DNA from: an uncultured Bacteroidales bacterium
GTDB taxonomy: Bacteria; Bacteroidota; Bacteroidia; Bacteroidales; Bacteroidaceae
Direction of reading: 5' to 3'
Assembly: GCA_937906165.1 (NCBI GenBank)
Contig: CALCYA010000131.1
Coordinates: forward strand, 1 to 53,498
Length of the DNA: 53,498 nucleotides
In this document: positions 42,156 through 50,057 of the stretch, piece after piece
How the letters are laid out: the number at the start of each line of letters is the position of its first letter
Position numbering within the stretch: the first letter of the stretch is position 1
Notes under the pieces: model-generated
What the model was told of the DNA's origin: nothing
What the model saw: only the letters and a program-made list of their open reading frames with translations
Database searches by the model: none
Position numbers and translations under genes: made by a program

Positions 42156-44249
42156 TCAGTTGTAGAAATTCCATGAAAGTCCCAACCACAATACGCCTTG
42201 TGTCGTGGGGTAGTGGGGTACAAGGAAATAGTTCCTGTTGCCCATTCCTTCGTTTACATGGTAATATTTTACATAGAAACGTGTCTGCTTCAGCAGGAAG
42301 TTTGCATATACGCTCGCAATAGGGTAGTCACCTATCTCAACCTTGTCTGCCTGGTTCTGCTGTACGAACTGGCCCAATGCCGGGGAGTAGTCGGGAGCGT
42401 AGTATTTTGTGAAATATCTTACATCGGCACCGAGCTCGGTGTTAAGCACCTTTGCAATCTTGAATTTGATGAAGAGGTTTGCGTATACATTCAAATCGGG
42501 TAACGGCAGTACACTCTTGTTGCTGCTGTGCTGATATGTGATGTCGGTGTTTATGTTGAAGATTCCAAATGTGAAATCCTGCTTCAAGGTTGCAGTGAGC
42601 ACTTGTATGTTTTCACTCTCCTGTGCTACTGCAAAACGGTTCAGGAAACGTCCTGCTGTGGTCTCGACAGCATTGTTTGCGATATATGTGTAGTTCTTTA
42701 TGTTTTCTACACCGGCACTCAATTTTGTTTTCCAAGAAGGTATATGTATCTCTCCGGATATGCGTGTCTTGAACTCCTTGTCAAGGTCGTCGTTGTCCCA
42801 CCAGTAGTGCTCCGAGTGGTAGTGGCGATAGTAGAACGAGGGGCGGTTGTTCTTCATGAACGCCCGTGCCTTCAGTATTACATCCTTCTTCCATAGCTTG
42901 AAGTTCAATTCCAGTGTGCCGTCAAGCGAGAATGAGCCTATCTCGTCACCCGATATTGCCGTCTCTCCCTCAATGCAGTATTTGAAATTATCGAAGCGGT
43001 CACTTGAAATGCTTCCTCCTACCGAGAGGATATGCTCGCTGTATTTCTTGCGTACCTCGTTGAAACTGCCTGCAACGGAGTCGGGCAAGGTGTATCGGTT
43101 GTATTTGTACGAGGCAAATGCCGTCACGTCTGCAAAAGCCCAACGGCTGAACCCTTCGCGTAATGACAATGACAGCCTGTTGTCCATAGTGAAATATCTT
43201 GTCTTGTCGGTAGAGTCCTTGGGAAGAAATGTGTCTGCGTAGTATGATGCAGGCTGCCTGTGGTTGATGAACTCACGACTGTTCTGGGTTATATCCAGTG
43301 TATGCGTGATACGGGCTACAGATACAAACTCTGTTGCAGTCGAGTCATTGGAGACAACGGTGCTGTCACCCGGCTGCTTTGTAACCATATTTTTCTCGCG
43401 ACTGAATCCGAGATTGTAGTTGTGGGTGAAGAATAGAGTGTATACCTCGTTTCGGTTCCATGAATCCTCAAGCTTTACAGGAATATCACTTGTGCCGAAA
43501 TTGCTGTTAGAACCGTCTGTCTCCTCGGGGCGTGTTATGTAACGGTCATCTGTGATTCCTCCGTTCTCGGCCTGCTTCATGTGGTAACGGCTTGCAAGGA
43601 GATGGTAGTTGTAGCGGTCGCTCCTGTAGAACGAGAAGAGCGAAAAGTTCATCTGTGAACTTGCCTGGTTATCATAACGCCCTCTTGCATAAAGGTAGTC
43701 GAACAGGAATCCTGCTCCGAAATGCTTGCCTGCATTTGTAGTGAAATAGGCCCTGAAACGGTCGTCTCCGTCAACCTTGTTGCCCGATGAATGGTAGCTA
43801 AGGTTTGTGTACGGCGATTTTGTGTCTGTAAAGAAGAAACGTCCCGGCCTTGTGAAGAAATAGTCATAAGGCTGCAGGAAATCGTAAGATGTCTCTGTTG
43901 GCCTGTTGAAGAATATCCTTGTCTGTCGTGGGGTACCCATATTGCCAAGGAAGTTGTATTCGCCGTTGATACCTTCGGTAAGATGCCAGTTCTGGAACAT
44001 ATGCTGCAGTGTGTCCGCTCCAACGGGTATGACCTCTCCGGTATATTCATTGACGTGCCATTGGTGTATCTCTTTAGGTACGTTGACGTCAACCTTTGTG
44101 GAGTCTTTCGGGTTTTTCTTGAATGGGCTGAAAACCTCTCCGCTTCCAAATCCACTCTGGCTGTTGTTTTCAAGCTGATGTCCCTGTATGTGCTGTCCGA
44201 ACAATTGCAACGGCAGCATCAGAAGCAGCATATATAGTAATCTTCTCAT
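42156..44249 (-). CDS. Putative porin (Porin_10 family)
   Basis: 697 residues from ATG 44249 (M-R-R-L-L-Y-M-L-L-L-M-L-P), giving a signal peptide ending L-F-G-Q; the frame extends 19 codons further back without signal character. Family landmarks: F-F-N-R-P-T-E-T-S-Y-D-F-L-Q-P-Y-D-Y-F, T-D-T-K-S-P-Y-T-N-L-S-Y and A-G-K-H-F-G-A-G-F-L-F-D-Y. The rest is aromatic-rich beta strands, ending W-L-G-L-S-W-N-F-Y-N. An outer-membrane barrel is likely; solute unknown. It lies 28 bp after a 56-residue membrane protein and 6 bp before the oxidoreductase. Confidence 0.9.
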   Translation of the reverse strand: MRRLLYMLLLMLPLQLFGQHIQGHQLENNSQSGFGSGEVFSPFKKNPKDSTKVDVNVPKEIHQWHVNEYTGEVIPVGADTLQHMFQNWHLTEGINGEYNFLGNMGTPRQTRIFFNRPTETSYDFLQPYDYFFTRPGRFFFTDTKSPYTNLSYHSSGNKVDGDDRFRAYFTTNAGKHFGAGFLFDYLYARGRYDNQASSQMNFSLFSFYRSDRYNYHLLASRYHMKQAENGGITDDRYITRPEETDGSNSNFGTSDIPVKLEDSWNRNEVYTLFFTHNYNLGFSREKNMVTKQPGDSTVVSNDSTATEFVSVARITHTLDITQNSREFINHRQPASYYADTFLPKDSTDKTRYFTMDNRLSLSLREGFSRWAFADVTAFASYKYNRYTLPDSVAGSFNEVRKKYSEHILSVGGSISSDRFDNFKYCIEGETAISGDEIGSFSLDGTLELNFKLWKKDVILKARAFMKNNRPSFYYRHYHSEHYWWDNDDLDKEFKTRISGEIHIPSWKTKLSAGVENIKNYTYIANNAVETTAGRFLNRFAVAQESENIQVLTATLKQDFTFGIFNINTDITYQHSSNKSVLPLPDLNVYANLFIKFKIAKVLNTELGADVRYFTKYYAPDYSPALGQFVQQNQADKVEIGDYPIASVYANFLLKQTRFYVKYYHVNEGMGNRNYFLVPHYPTTQGVLWLGLSWNFYN

Positions 44250-44277
44250 TTTTTTCTTTAAACGGTGTCGCGTAATC

Positions 44278-44448
44278 TCAATTGACGAAACGCAATATGA
44301 ATTCAAAAACTTTTAGTCCCAATGTCGTGAATCCCGCATAAAAGAATGACGGGCTTTTGCCGTAGGCGAAATATATGATAAAAGTCACCACAGCACCTAT
44401 CAGGAACAGTATGTTCAGTATGTTCCTTACTTTGTCTACCTGTCTCAT
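44278..44448 (-). CDS. Small two-helix membrane protein (56 residues)
   Basis: A frame from ATG 44448 to TGA 44278. It starts M-R-Q-V-D-K-V-R-N-I-L-N and has two hydrophobic segments, about 11-27 (I-L-F-L-I-G-A-V-V-T-F-I) and 34-53 (S-F-F-Y-A-G-F-T-T-L-G-L), with a short charged turn between. Its ATG overlaps the DUF4468 stop (ATGA), so translation is coupled. I recall similar small proteins ahead of Porin_10 genes in this order. No function is known to me. Confidence 0.75.
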   Translation of the reverse strand: MRQVDKVRNILNILFLIGAVVTFIIYFAYGKSPSFFYAGFTTLGLKVFEFILRFVN

Positions 44449-45029
44449 TTCAGTACATTTTTGAGCTCATCTACAAGCTGGTTCTTGAGGTCTATTGTCT
44501 TACGGCGGAACTTGCCTTCAAAGTTCTTGAGTTTGCCCTTCTTGTCAAATGCCATCTCATCGGTGATCCAGTTCTCAGCTTTCATATGTACGCCTCCGTT
44601 CTCATCCTCATCGTCGTGCCAATAGGTTATTCGTGACATGTTGAATGTGCAGTTGCCGTCTTGTGCTGTGATGGTAAGGTAGTAGTATATTCTTGCACGG
44701 TTCAGTACAAGGAATGTGTTCCTGAATACAATGTACTCCTCTCCTTTGATGATTGTCGTATTGGGAACCTCGTTTTCGTATCTCTTGACGGAGATTACTG
44801 TAGGCTCAACGTAGCGGCTTGTGATCCAACCGTTGACTTTGTCGGTAATCTCCGCTGCACTAAGTCCTTCGGCCGGTATAACCTCTTCAAACGTGACCTT
44901 ACCGTTGACAACGGGTACGGTGCCTGTCTGGTATTGTGGCTCTGCTACTGTGCTTTTTTTCTTGAACAGCTGTGCCGAAGCTGCACTGCAGATAAACATC
45001 ACAACTATGAGTAAAAGGAACTTTTTCAT
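44445..45029 (-). CDS. DUF4468 secreted protein
   Basis: 194 residues with a signal peptide (M-K-K-F-L-L-L-I-V-V, cleavage after A-S-A-Q, residue 19). The body carries V-T-F-E-E-V-I-P-A-E-G-L-S and A-R-I-Y-Y-Y-L-T-I-T, the conserved blocks of DUF4468, a beta-rich domain of Bacteroidota envelope proteins without known function to me. First gene of the operon to 40066, with promoter at 45063-45093 and coupled to the small membrane protein. Confidence 0.87.
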   Translation of the reverse strand: MKKFLLLIVVMFICSAASAQLFKKKSTVAEPQYQTGTVPVVNGKVTFEEVIPAEGLSAAEITDKVNGWITSRYVEPTVISVKRYENEVPNTTIIKGEEYIVFRNTFLVLNRARIYYYLTITAQDGNCTFNMSRITYWHDDEDENGGVHMKAENWITDEMAFDKKGKLKNFEGKFRRKTIDLKNQLVDELKNVLK

Positions 45030-45062
45030 AATATAATCAAGTTATAATATTAATATTCTCTG

Positions 45063-45093
45063 CGAAGATAATACAAAACTGAAAAGAAAACAA
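45063..45093 (-). promoter_or_regulatory. Promoter of the DUF4468-Porin_10 operon
   Basis: On the minus strand TTG (45091-45093), 20-bp spacer, TATCTTCG (45063-45070), one mismatch in the -7 box. It lies 33 bases before the ATG at 45029 and faces away from the PASTA-gene promoter. Confidence 0.65.
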
Positions 45094-45194
45094 GATTATC
45101 GCCCTCATCAATATAATGCAAATGTTACATCCTGTTAAATGCATTCTTTCTTCCTGTCGCAAACATCCTGTTTCTCCAAAAAAGGGTACTTATT

Positions 45195-45226
45195 TTTGTT
45201 AATACCCGTCAGTTGTATTATTTTTG
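45195..45226 (+). promoter_or_regulatory. Promoter of the PASTA-rluD operon
   Basis: TTTG (45195-45198), exactly 20 bp, TATTTTTG (45219-45226), a full match to the Bacteroidota consensus. The ATG at 45251 would follow after a leader of about 18 bases. Confidence 0.8.
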
Positions 45227-45250
45227 TGCAATATTTGCAATTATAGGAAA

Positions 45251-45886
45251 ATGGGCTCAGATACAACAGATAACAGAAACCGTAAGAAGGGTAAAAAGAA
45301 AAATGGCGGTGCCAAAAGGGGCTTTGTGATAATAATGCTCAATCTGCTGGTTATGGCGGTGGTTGCAGTGGTTTTGGTTTTTGCAACACTGAATTGGCTT
45401 GACAGCTACACAAACCACAATGTGGCATATGAGGTACCGGATGTATGTGGCATGCATGTCGATGAGGCTGCCAAGGTTCTCACTGACAACAAACTCGGAT
45501 ATGCGGTCGTGGAGTACAAATACAAGGATGGGGCCGAAAAGGATGAAGTCCTTGAACAGCGTCCGTTGGCAAACGCCAAGGTAAAGGAGGGCCGCGAGAT
45601 TACACTTGTACTCAACACCACGGAAAAACCGCGTCAGGGTATTCCTCCGGTAATTGACAACAGTTCTTTGCGTGAGGCGGAGTTCCGTCTGAAGGCTGCG
45701 GGCTTTGTTGTGGAAGCTGTGGATACCATCAAGGGCGAGCGCGAGTGGGTCTATGAACTGCTGTATAAGGGCCGCAAACTCGATAATGGCGCTGCAATAC
45801 CCCGCGGTTCAAAGGTTACTCTTGTGGTGGGTAGCGGTGACGAGATTTCTACAGATACAGTACGTCTTGACCCTGATTTCTTTTGA
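45251..45886 (+). CDS. PASTA-domain membrane protein
   Basis: 211 residues from ATG 45251. A basic cytoplasmic N-terminus (R-K-K-G-K-K-K-N), one transmembrane helix (about 24-46), then two extracytoplasmic PASTA domains (about 59-127 with V-P-D-V-C-G-M, and 128-200). PASTA domains bind peptidoglycan fragments or division proteins, usually as sensors on kinases or penicillin-binding proteins; neither a kinase nor a PBP domain is attached here. It lies 5 bp before rluD, a pairing I recall in Bacteroidota. Confidence 0.9.
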   Translation: MGSDTTDNRNRKKGKKKNGGAKRGFVIIMLNLLVMAVVAVVLVFATLNWLDSYTNHNVAYEVPDVCGMHVDEAAKVLTDNKLGYAVVEYKYKDGAEKDEVLEQRPLANAKVKEGREITLVLNTTEKPRQGIPPVIDNSSLREAEFRLKAAGFVVEAVDTIKGEREWVYELLYKGRKLDNGAAIPRGSKVTLVVGSGDEISTDTVRLDPDFF

Positions 45887-45891
45887 TCTGT

Positions 45892-46977
45892 ATGCAGGAT
45901 ATTGAATTGTCTGCCGGCTATGATGCCGGCTATGTCGACAACGATGAGCTGGAACTTGAAGAGGAAACCCTCTTTAAGGAGATACGCCTTGTTGCCGATA
46001 AGGGACAGTCGCCTGTCCGTATAGATAAGTTTCTTGTCGACCATGTAGCGAATACCTCGCGTAACAAGATACAGCAGGCTGCCGATGCCGGTTCCATTGT
46101 GGTTAACGGCAAGGTGGTCAAGAGCAATTACAAGGTAAAGCCGCTTGATGAAATAGTCATAACATATAATACTCCTGCTTATGACAACAGTATTGTCCCC
46201 GAGGATATCCCGCTGGATGTTGTCTATGAGGATGATGTGCTTATGGTTGTCAACAAGCCGGCAGGTCTTGTTGTGCATCCGGGCTGCGGAAACAGCCACG
46301 GTACGCTCATCAATGCTGTTGCATGGCATTTGAGGAATAATCCAGATTTTGACCCTAACGACCCTCAGGTGGGTCTTGTGCACCGTATTGACAAGAATAC
46401 CTCGGGATTGCTTGTTGTGGCAAAGACCGCTGCGGCAAAGGCGCATCTGGGTATGCAGTTCTTCAAGAAGAGTACACAGAGGACATATAATGCAGTCGTG
46501 TGGGGTAACCTCAAGGAGAACGAAGGTACGGTTGTCGGCAATATAACACGCAATCCGCGTAACAGGCTACAGATGTGTGTGTCACCTGATGATGCAATAG
46601 GCAAGTATGCTGTAACGCATTACCGCGTTCTTGAGCGCCTCAGTTATGTGTCTCTTGTGGAATGTAACCTTGAGACGGGCCGCACCCATCAGATAAGGGT
46701 GCATATGAAGCATATCGGTCACGTCCTTTTCAATGATGACGTGTATGGTGGTGATGAAATTCTCAAGGGTACCAACTTCAGCAAATACAGCCAGTTTGTA
46801 CGTAACTGTTTCAAGCTGTGCCCGCGTCAGGCCCTGCACGCGAAAACGTTGGGTTTCATACATCCTGTGACAGGAAAGATGATGCATTTCGATTCGGAAC
46901 TGCCCGAGGATTTCCTCTCAATGGTAGATGCATGGCGCCGGTATTCGAGTGCAAGTGCCGGATATCTGAATGATTGA
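45892..46977 (+). CDS. rluD: 23S rRNA pseudouridine synthase, RluD family
   Basis: 361 residues from ATG 45892. An acidic N-terminal extension (about 1-40) precedes an S4 RNA-binding domain (about 42-105; R-I-D-K-F-L-V-D, K-S-N-Y-K-V). The catalytic domain has V-V-N-K-P-A-G-L-V-V-H-P and the active-site motif H-R-I-D-K-N-T-S-G-L (Asp near 166), plus E-T-G-R-T-H-Q-I-R-V-H. It makes pseudouridines in helix 69 of 23S rRNA in the RluD case; other RluA-type targets are possible. It ends 31 bp before a terminator shared with the convergent GH25 gene. Confidence 0.93.
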   Translation: MQDIELSAGYDAGYVDNDELELEEETLFKEIRLVADKGQSPVRIDKFLVDHVANTSRNKIQQAADAGSIVVNGKVVKSNYKVKPLDEIVITYNTPAYDNSIVPEDIPLDVVYEDDVLMVVNKPAGLVVHPGCGNSHGTLINAVAWHLRNNPDFDPNDPQVGLVHRIDKNTSGLLVVAKTAAAKAHLGMQFFKKSTQRTYNAVVWGNLKENEGTVVGNITRNPRNRLQMCVSPDDAIGKYAVTHYRVLERLSYVSLVECNLETGRTHQIRVHMKHIGHVLFNDDVYGGDEILKGTNFSKYSQFVRNCFKLCPRQALHAKTLGFIHPVTGKMMHFDSELPEDFLSMVDAWRRYSSASAGYLND

Positions 46978-47008
46978 CAAGCTGTCCTGCAATGGATTCC
47001 TGAATACA

Positions 47009-47036
47009 AAAGCCGACTGATGTATCTGTCGGCTTT
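47009..47036. terminator. Bidirectional terminator between rluD and the GH25 gene
   Basis: Arms AAAGCCGAC (47009-47017) and GTCGGCTTT (47028-47036) with a 10-nt loop. It abuts the minus-strand GH25 stop codon at 47037 and lies 31 bases after rluD. Confidence 0.85.
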
Positions 47037-47885
47037 CTATTTTATCTGCAATTCACGGAGTCTCTCTTCTCCGCCCTCAATGACGTTTATGTCCACTTTG
47101 TTCTTGATGCCAGGCACTTTGCCCAGGTCGGTGAATTGCCACATTGTCCATTCCCTGCTGATGTTTGGAGTGTCTACATAGTAGTGTGCTATCCATAGCC
47201 CGTAATCCTTGAAGAACGGGTCTTGCAGGTGTTTCTCGTGGAATTTTGGATATGAGTATATAAGTGGCTTCACACCATAATGCTCCTCAAGCCTTAGAAT
47301 GAATTTCTTGAGTTCCAGAGTGAATGCCGCTTTGTCTTTGGGACTCTCCTCAATGTCTACCATCGGTGGAAGGTCGCCCTTTTCAAGCTTTACATTCCTT
47401 ATGAACATGTTGGCCTGGGCGTCACCCGATGATGCTGTGGTGAAATAGTGGTATGCGCCACGTATGAATCCGTGCTTCTTGGCTTCTTGCCAGTTCCTTG
47501 TAAAACGTTTGTCTTTGTGGTCCCTTCCCTCTGTGGCCTTGATATATACGAACTTGAGTGGGGCATTGGCGGCCTGTTCCTCCTTGACTCTCTCCCATTT
47601 GATGTCACCTTGGTGGTGGGAAATGTCAAGCCCGAACGTGGAGTGTCCTTCGGGAAGGCATACAAGATAAGCCTTCTCTCCTTCGCAAACCTTGAAAGGG
47701 AATATATTCCTTTTGAAGACGAGGTGATATGCAAAGAACAGGAATACGGATGTGGCGATTGCCGCAACAAGTATGTGCAGCCAGCGCAGGTCTTTCTGCT
47801 TGTTCTTTTTGCGCGTAGAAGAACGGCGGGCGGAAGGTTTTTTCCGCTCGCCGGTTCTGTTTATTGTCTTTTTAGCATCTGCCAT
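47037..47885 (-). CDS. GH25 muramidase (lysozyme-like)
   Basis: 282 residues. A very basic N-terminus (R-K-K-N-K-Q-K-D) and one hydrophobic anchor (about 36-57) put the enzyme on the outer face of the inner membrane. The GH25 domain (about 80-275) has G-L-D-I-S-H-H-Q-G (catalytic-barrel Asp), I-K-A-T-E-G and the active-site pair in M-V-D-I-E-E. The family hydrolyses peptidoglycan between MurNAc and GlcNAc. It follows pfp by 11 bp. Confidence 0.93.
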   Translation of the reverse strand: MADAKKTINRTGERKKPSARRSSTRKKNKQKDLRWLHILVAAIATSVFLFFAYHLVFKRNIFPFKVCEGEKAYLVCLPEGHSTFGLDISHHQGDIKWERVKEEQAANAPLKFVYIKATEGRDHKDKRFTRNWQEAKKHGFIRGAYHYFTTASSGDAQANMFIRNVKLEKGDLPPMVDIEESPKDKAAFTLELKKFILRLEEHYGVKPLIYSYPKFHEKHLQDPFFKDYGLWIAHYYVDTPNISREWTMWQFTDLGKVPGIKNKVDINVIEGGEERLRELQIK

Positions 47886-47896
47886 TAGACGGGTAT

Positions 47897-49543
47897 TTAC
47901 TTCTGCTGCTCAAGAGCAAGAGTCTTTGTAGTCTGGTCACAAACCTCTGATGGACCAAAGTACTGGATAGGACCAGGGTAAACATAGCATGTCTCCTTTG
48001 CCCACAACTCTCTGTTGGCTGCGAAAGTCTTGAAAGGTGCACCGTTGAGGTCAACGAGGGCCTTCTGGATAACTGGCTTCATCTCGCCGTGACGACGCTC
48101 CATGTTCATCATCATTGTGATGGGGATACCACCGGCAACCCACTCGGCAGCAGGAGCTGTAGTATTGCGTACTGATGACATGTAACCGGTCTTGCCTGCA
48201 GCGATGAGCTGTGAAGCGTTGAAACCGAGTGCGTAGCAGTAGTCAGCGTCATAGTTTGATGGAGCTGCGCAACGTCCCTCATAGCCGAAGAAGTGGTGCT
48301 GTGCATTGAACTTGCCTGCATACTTGCCCTCGGTCTTCCATGCAGCAAGCTTGTTTGATACCATCTCTGACAACAGCTTCTCTGTCTCAATGAGTGAAAC
48401 CTGTACGTTGCCGTGTGGGTCGCGGTCCATTGTCAACTGGCGTGCAACACCTGCAGGGAGGCTTGCGTAAACTTCTGCGTTCTCCTTTGAAAGCAGGTTG
48501 ATGATGTACTGGCGCTGCTCCTCTGGTGCAACTGCTGCATACTCCTCGCCCTTGTGAGCCAACAGATCGTTGAGCTCTGCGATGAGAGCCTTCATTGCTG
48601 GAACGAACTCGATGAGGCCCTCTGGGATGAGGACAGTACCGAAGTTGTTGCCGGCTGCAGCACGGTCGGCAACAGCCTGTGCAATTGATGTGACGATGTC
48701 ATCGAGTGAAAGAGCCTTCTGCTCAACCTCCTCAGAGATGATACAGTAGTTAGGCTGTGTCTGGAGTGCGCACTCGAGTGCGATGTGAGATGCTGAACGG
48801 CCCATCAACTTGATGAAGTGCCAGTACTTCTGTGCTGAGTTGCAGTCGCGCTGGATGTTGCCGATAACCTCTGAATAAACCTTACAAGCTGTGTCGAAAC
48901 CGAATGAAGTCTCGATGTAAGCGTTCTTGAGGTCACCGTCGATTGTCTTCGGACAGCCGATAACCTGTACGCCGGTGTTCTTTGCTGCGTAGTACTCGGC
49001 GAGAACACATGCGTTTGTGTTTGAGTCATCACCACCGATGATTACAAGAGCCTTGATACCGAGCTCCTTGATGATCTCCAGACCTTTGTCGAACTGCTCT
49101 GTCTTCTCGAGCTTTGTACGGCCTGAACCGATGATGTCGAAGCCACCGGTGTTGCGGTAAGCGTCCATGAGCTCTGCTGTGATCTCGATGTATTTGTGGT
49201 CAACCAATCCGCCGGGGCCCATAAGGAAACCGTAGAGGCGGCTGTCTGGGTTAAGTCTCTTTACGCCGTCGAACAAACCCGCGATTACGTTGTGACCGCC
49301 GGGAGCCTGGCCACCGGAAAGGATAACACCCACGTTGATTGCGGGATACTCCTTAGCCTCACCGCCCTTCTCGAATGTGACGATAGGCAGGCCATAGGTG
49401 TTGGGGAACATGGCCTTGATGGCCTCCTGGTCTGCTACAGATTCTGTTGCAGCACCCTCACACAATTTTACAGTCTCAGTAAGTGCCTGAGGCAACTTGG
49501 GCTGGTATGCAGCCCTTGCTTGTTGTAATGCGCTTATTTTCAT
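47897..49543 (-). CDS. pfp: Pyrophosphate-dependent phosphofructokinase
   Basis: 548 residues, the long PPi-dependent clade. G-G-Q-A-P-G-G-H-N (about 79-87), I-G-G-D-D-S-N-T-N-A (Asp in place of Gly after GGD, the mark of PPi use), P-K-T-I-D-G-D-L-K-N and M-G-R-S-A-S-H-I-A-L-E. It interconverts fructose 6-phosphate and fructose 1,6-bisphosphate with PPi in the cytoplasm, reversibly. Its codon use is strongly biased to frequent codons, suggesting high expression. Contrast pfkA at 21013. Confidence 0.96.
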   Translation of the reverse strand: MKISALQQARAAYQPKLPQALTETVKLCEGAATESVADQEAIKAMFPNTYGLPIVTFEKGGEAKEYPAINVGVILSGGQAPGGHNVIAGLFDGVKRLNPDSRLYGFLMGPGGLVDHKYIEITAELMDAYRNTGGFDIIGSGRTKLEKTEQFDKGLEIIKELGIKALVIIGGDDSNTNACVLAEYYAAKNTGVQVIGCPKTIDGDLKNAYIETSFGFDTACKVYSEVIGNIQRDCNSAQKYWHFIKLMGRSASHIALECALQTQPNYCIISEEVEQKALSLDDIVTSIAQAVADRAAAGNNFGTVLIPEGLIEFVPAMKALIAELNDLLAHKGEEYAAVAPEEQRQYIINLLSKENAEVYASLPAGVARQLTMDRDPHGNVQVSLIETEKLLSEMVSNKLAAWKTEGKYAGKFNAQHHFFGYEGRCAAPSNYDADYCYALGFNASQLIAAGKTGYMSSVRNTTAPAAEWVAGGIPITMMMNMERRHGEMKPVIQKALVDLNGAPFKTFAANRELWAKETCYVYPGPIQYFGPSEVCDQTTKTLALEQQK

Positions 49544-49670
49544 ATTTCTTGTAAATAATAAGTGATTTTCGTATTTAATGGCAAATTTCGCTTTTTTTTA
49601 TGAATTTCAAAAGGGCTTTGATGTTTTTTATTCATTATAGACTTAAATATTCTCTTTTTTTGGCAATCTT

Positions 49671-49702
49671 GTTGTCTGTTTCACTTTTAAAGAGTATCTT
49701 TA
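49671..49702 (+). promoter_or_regulatory. Promoter for the 49778-52982 pair
   Basis: GTTG (49671-49674), 20-bp spacer, TATCTTTA (49695-49702), one mismatch from consensus in each box. The leader of about 70 bases has a possible 7-bp hairpin (GATGTGG near 49708, CCGCATC near 49742). Confidence 0.6.
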
Positions 49703-49777
49703 CGGATGTGATGTGGTTGATACCCCTTGGCTCGGATAACGCCGCATCAGTTTAATTATTCTTTAAATTAAAGCATT

Positions 49778-50047
49778 ATGGCAAGCAGAAGAGATCTTAA
49801 AAAGGTTATTACATTCGTCGTTGATGAGTTGGCAACAGAGGCATTCATCGTTTCTTATGATTCAAAGGGTGATGCCGAGGCATGGGTGGCTCTGTTCAAT
49901 AAAATATTCGCTCTTAACAAGGAGTATGTGGCTCGTGTGAACCACGTGGAGCCGGGTATGCCCGCAAGAAAATATTTTAACACGCTTTGCGATTCGTTCA
50001 ATGCGGATGCCAAGGCTCTGTTGGACGAAATCAAGGCATTGGCATAA
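49778..50047 (+). CDS. Conserved small protein of unknown function
   Basis: 89 residues, helical and cytoplasmic in appearance (M-A-S-R-R-D-L-K-K-V-I; no signal or membrane segment). I recall homologues in many Bacteroidales without function. Codon use suggests good expression. It lies 10 bp before a much larger secreted protein gene and shares its promoter. Confidence 0.82.
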   Translation: MASRRDLKKVITFVVDELATEAFIVSYDSKGDAEAWVALFNKIFALNKEYVARVNHVEPGMPARKYFNTLCDSFNADAKALLDEIKALA

Positions 50048-50057
50048 AATTTCTACT

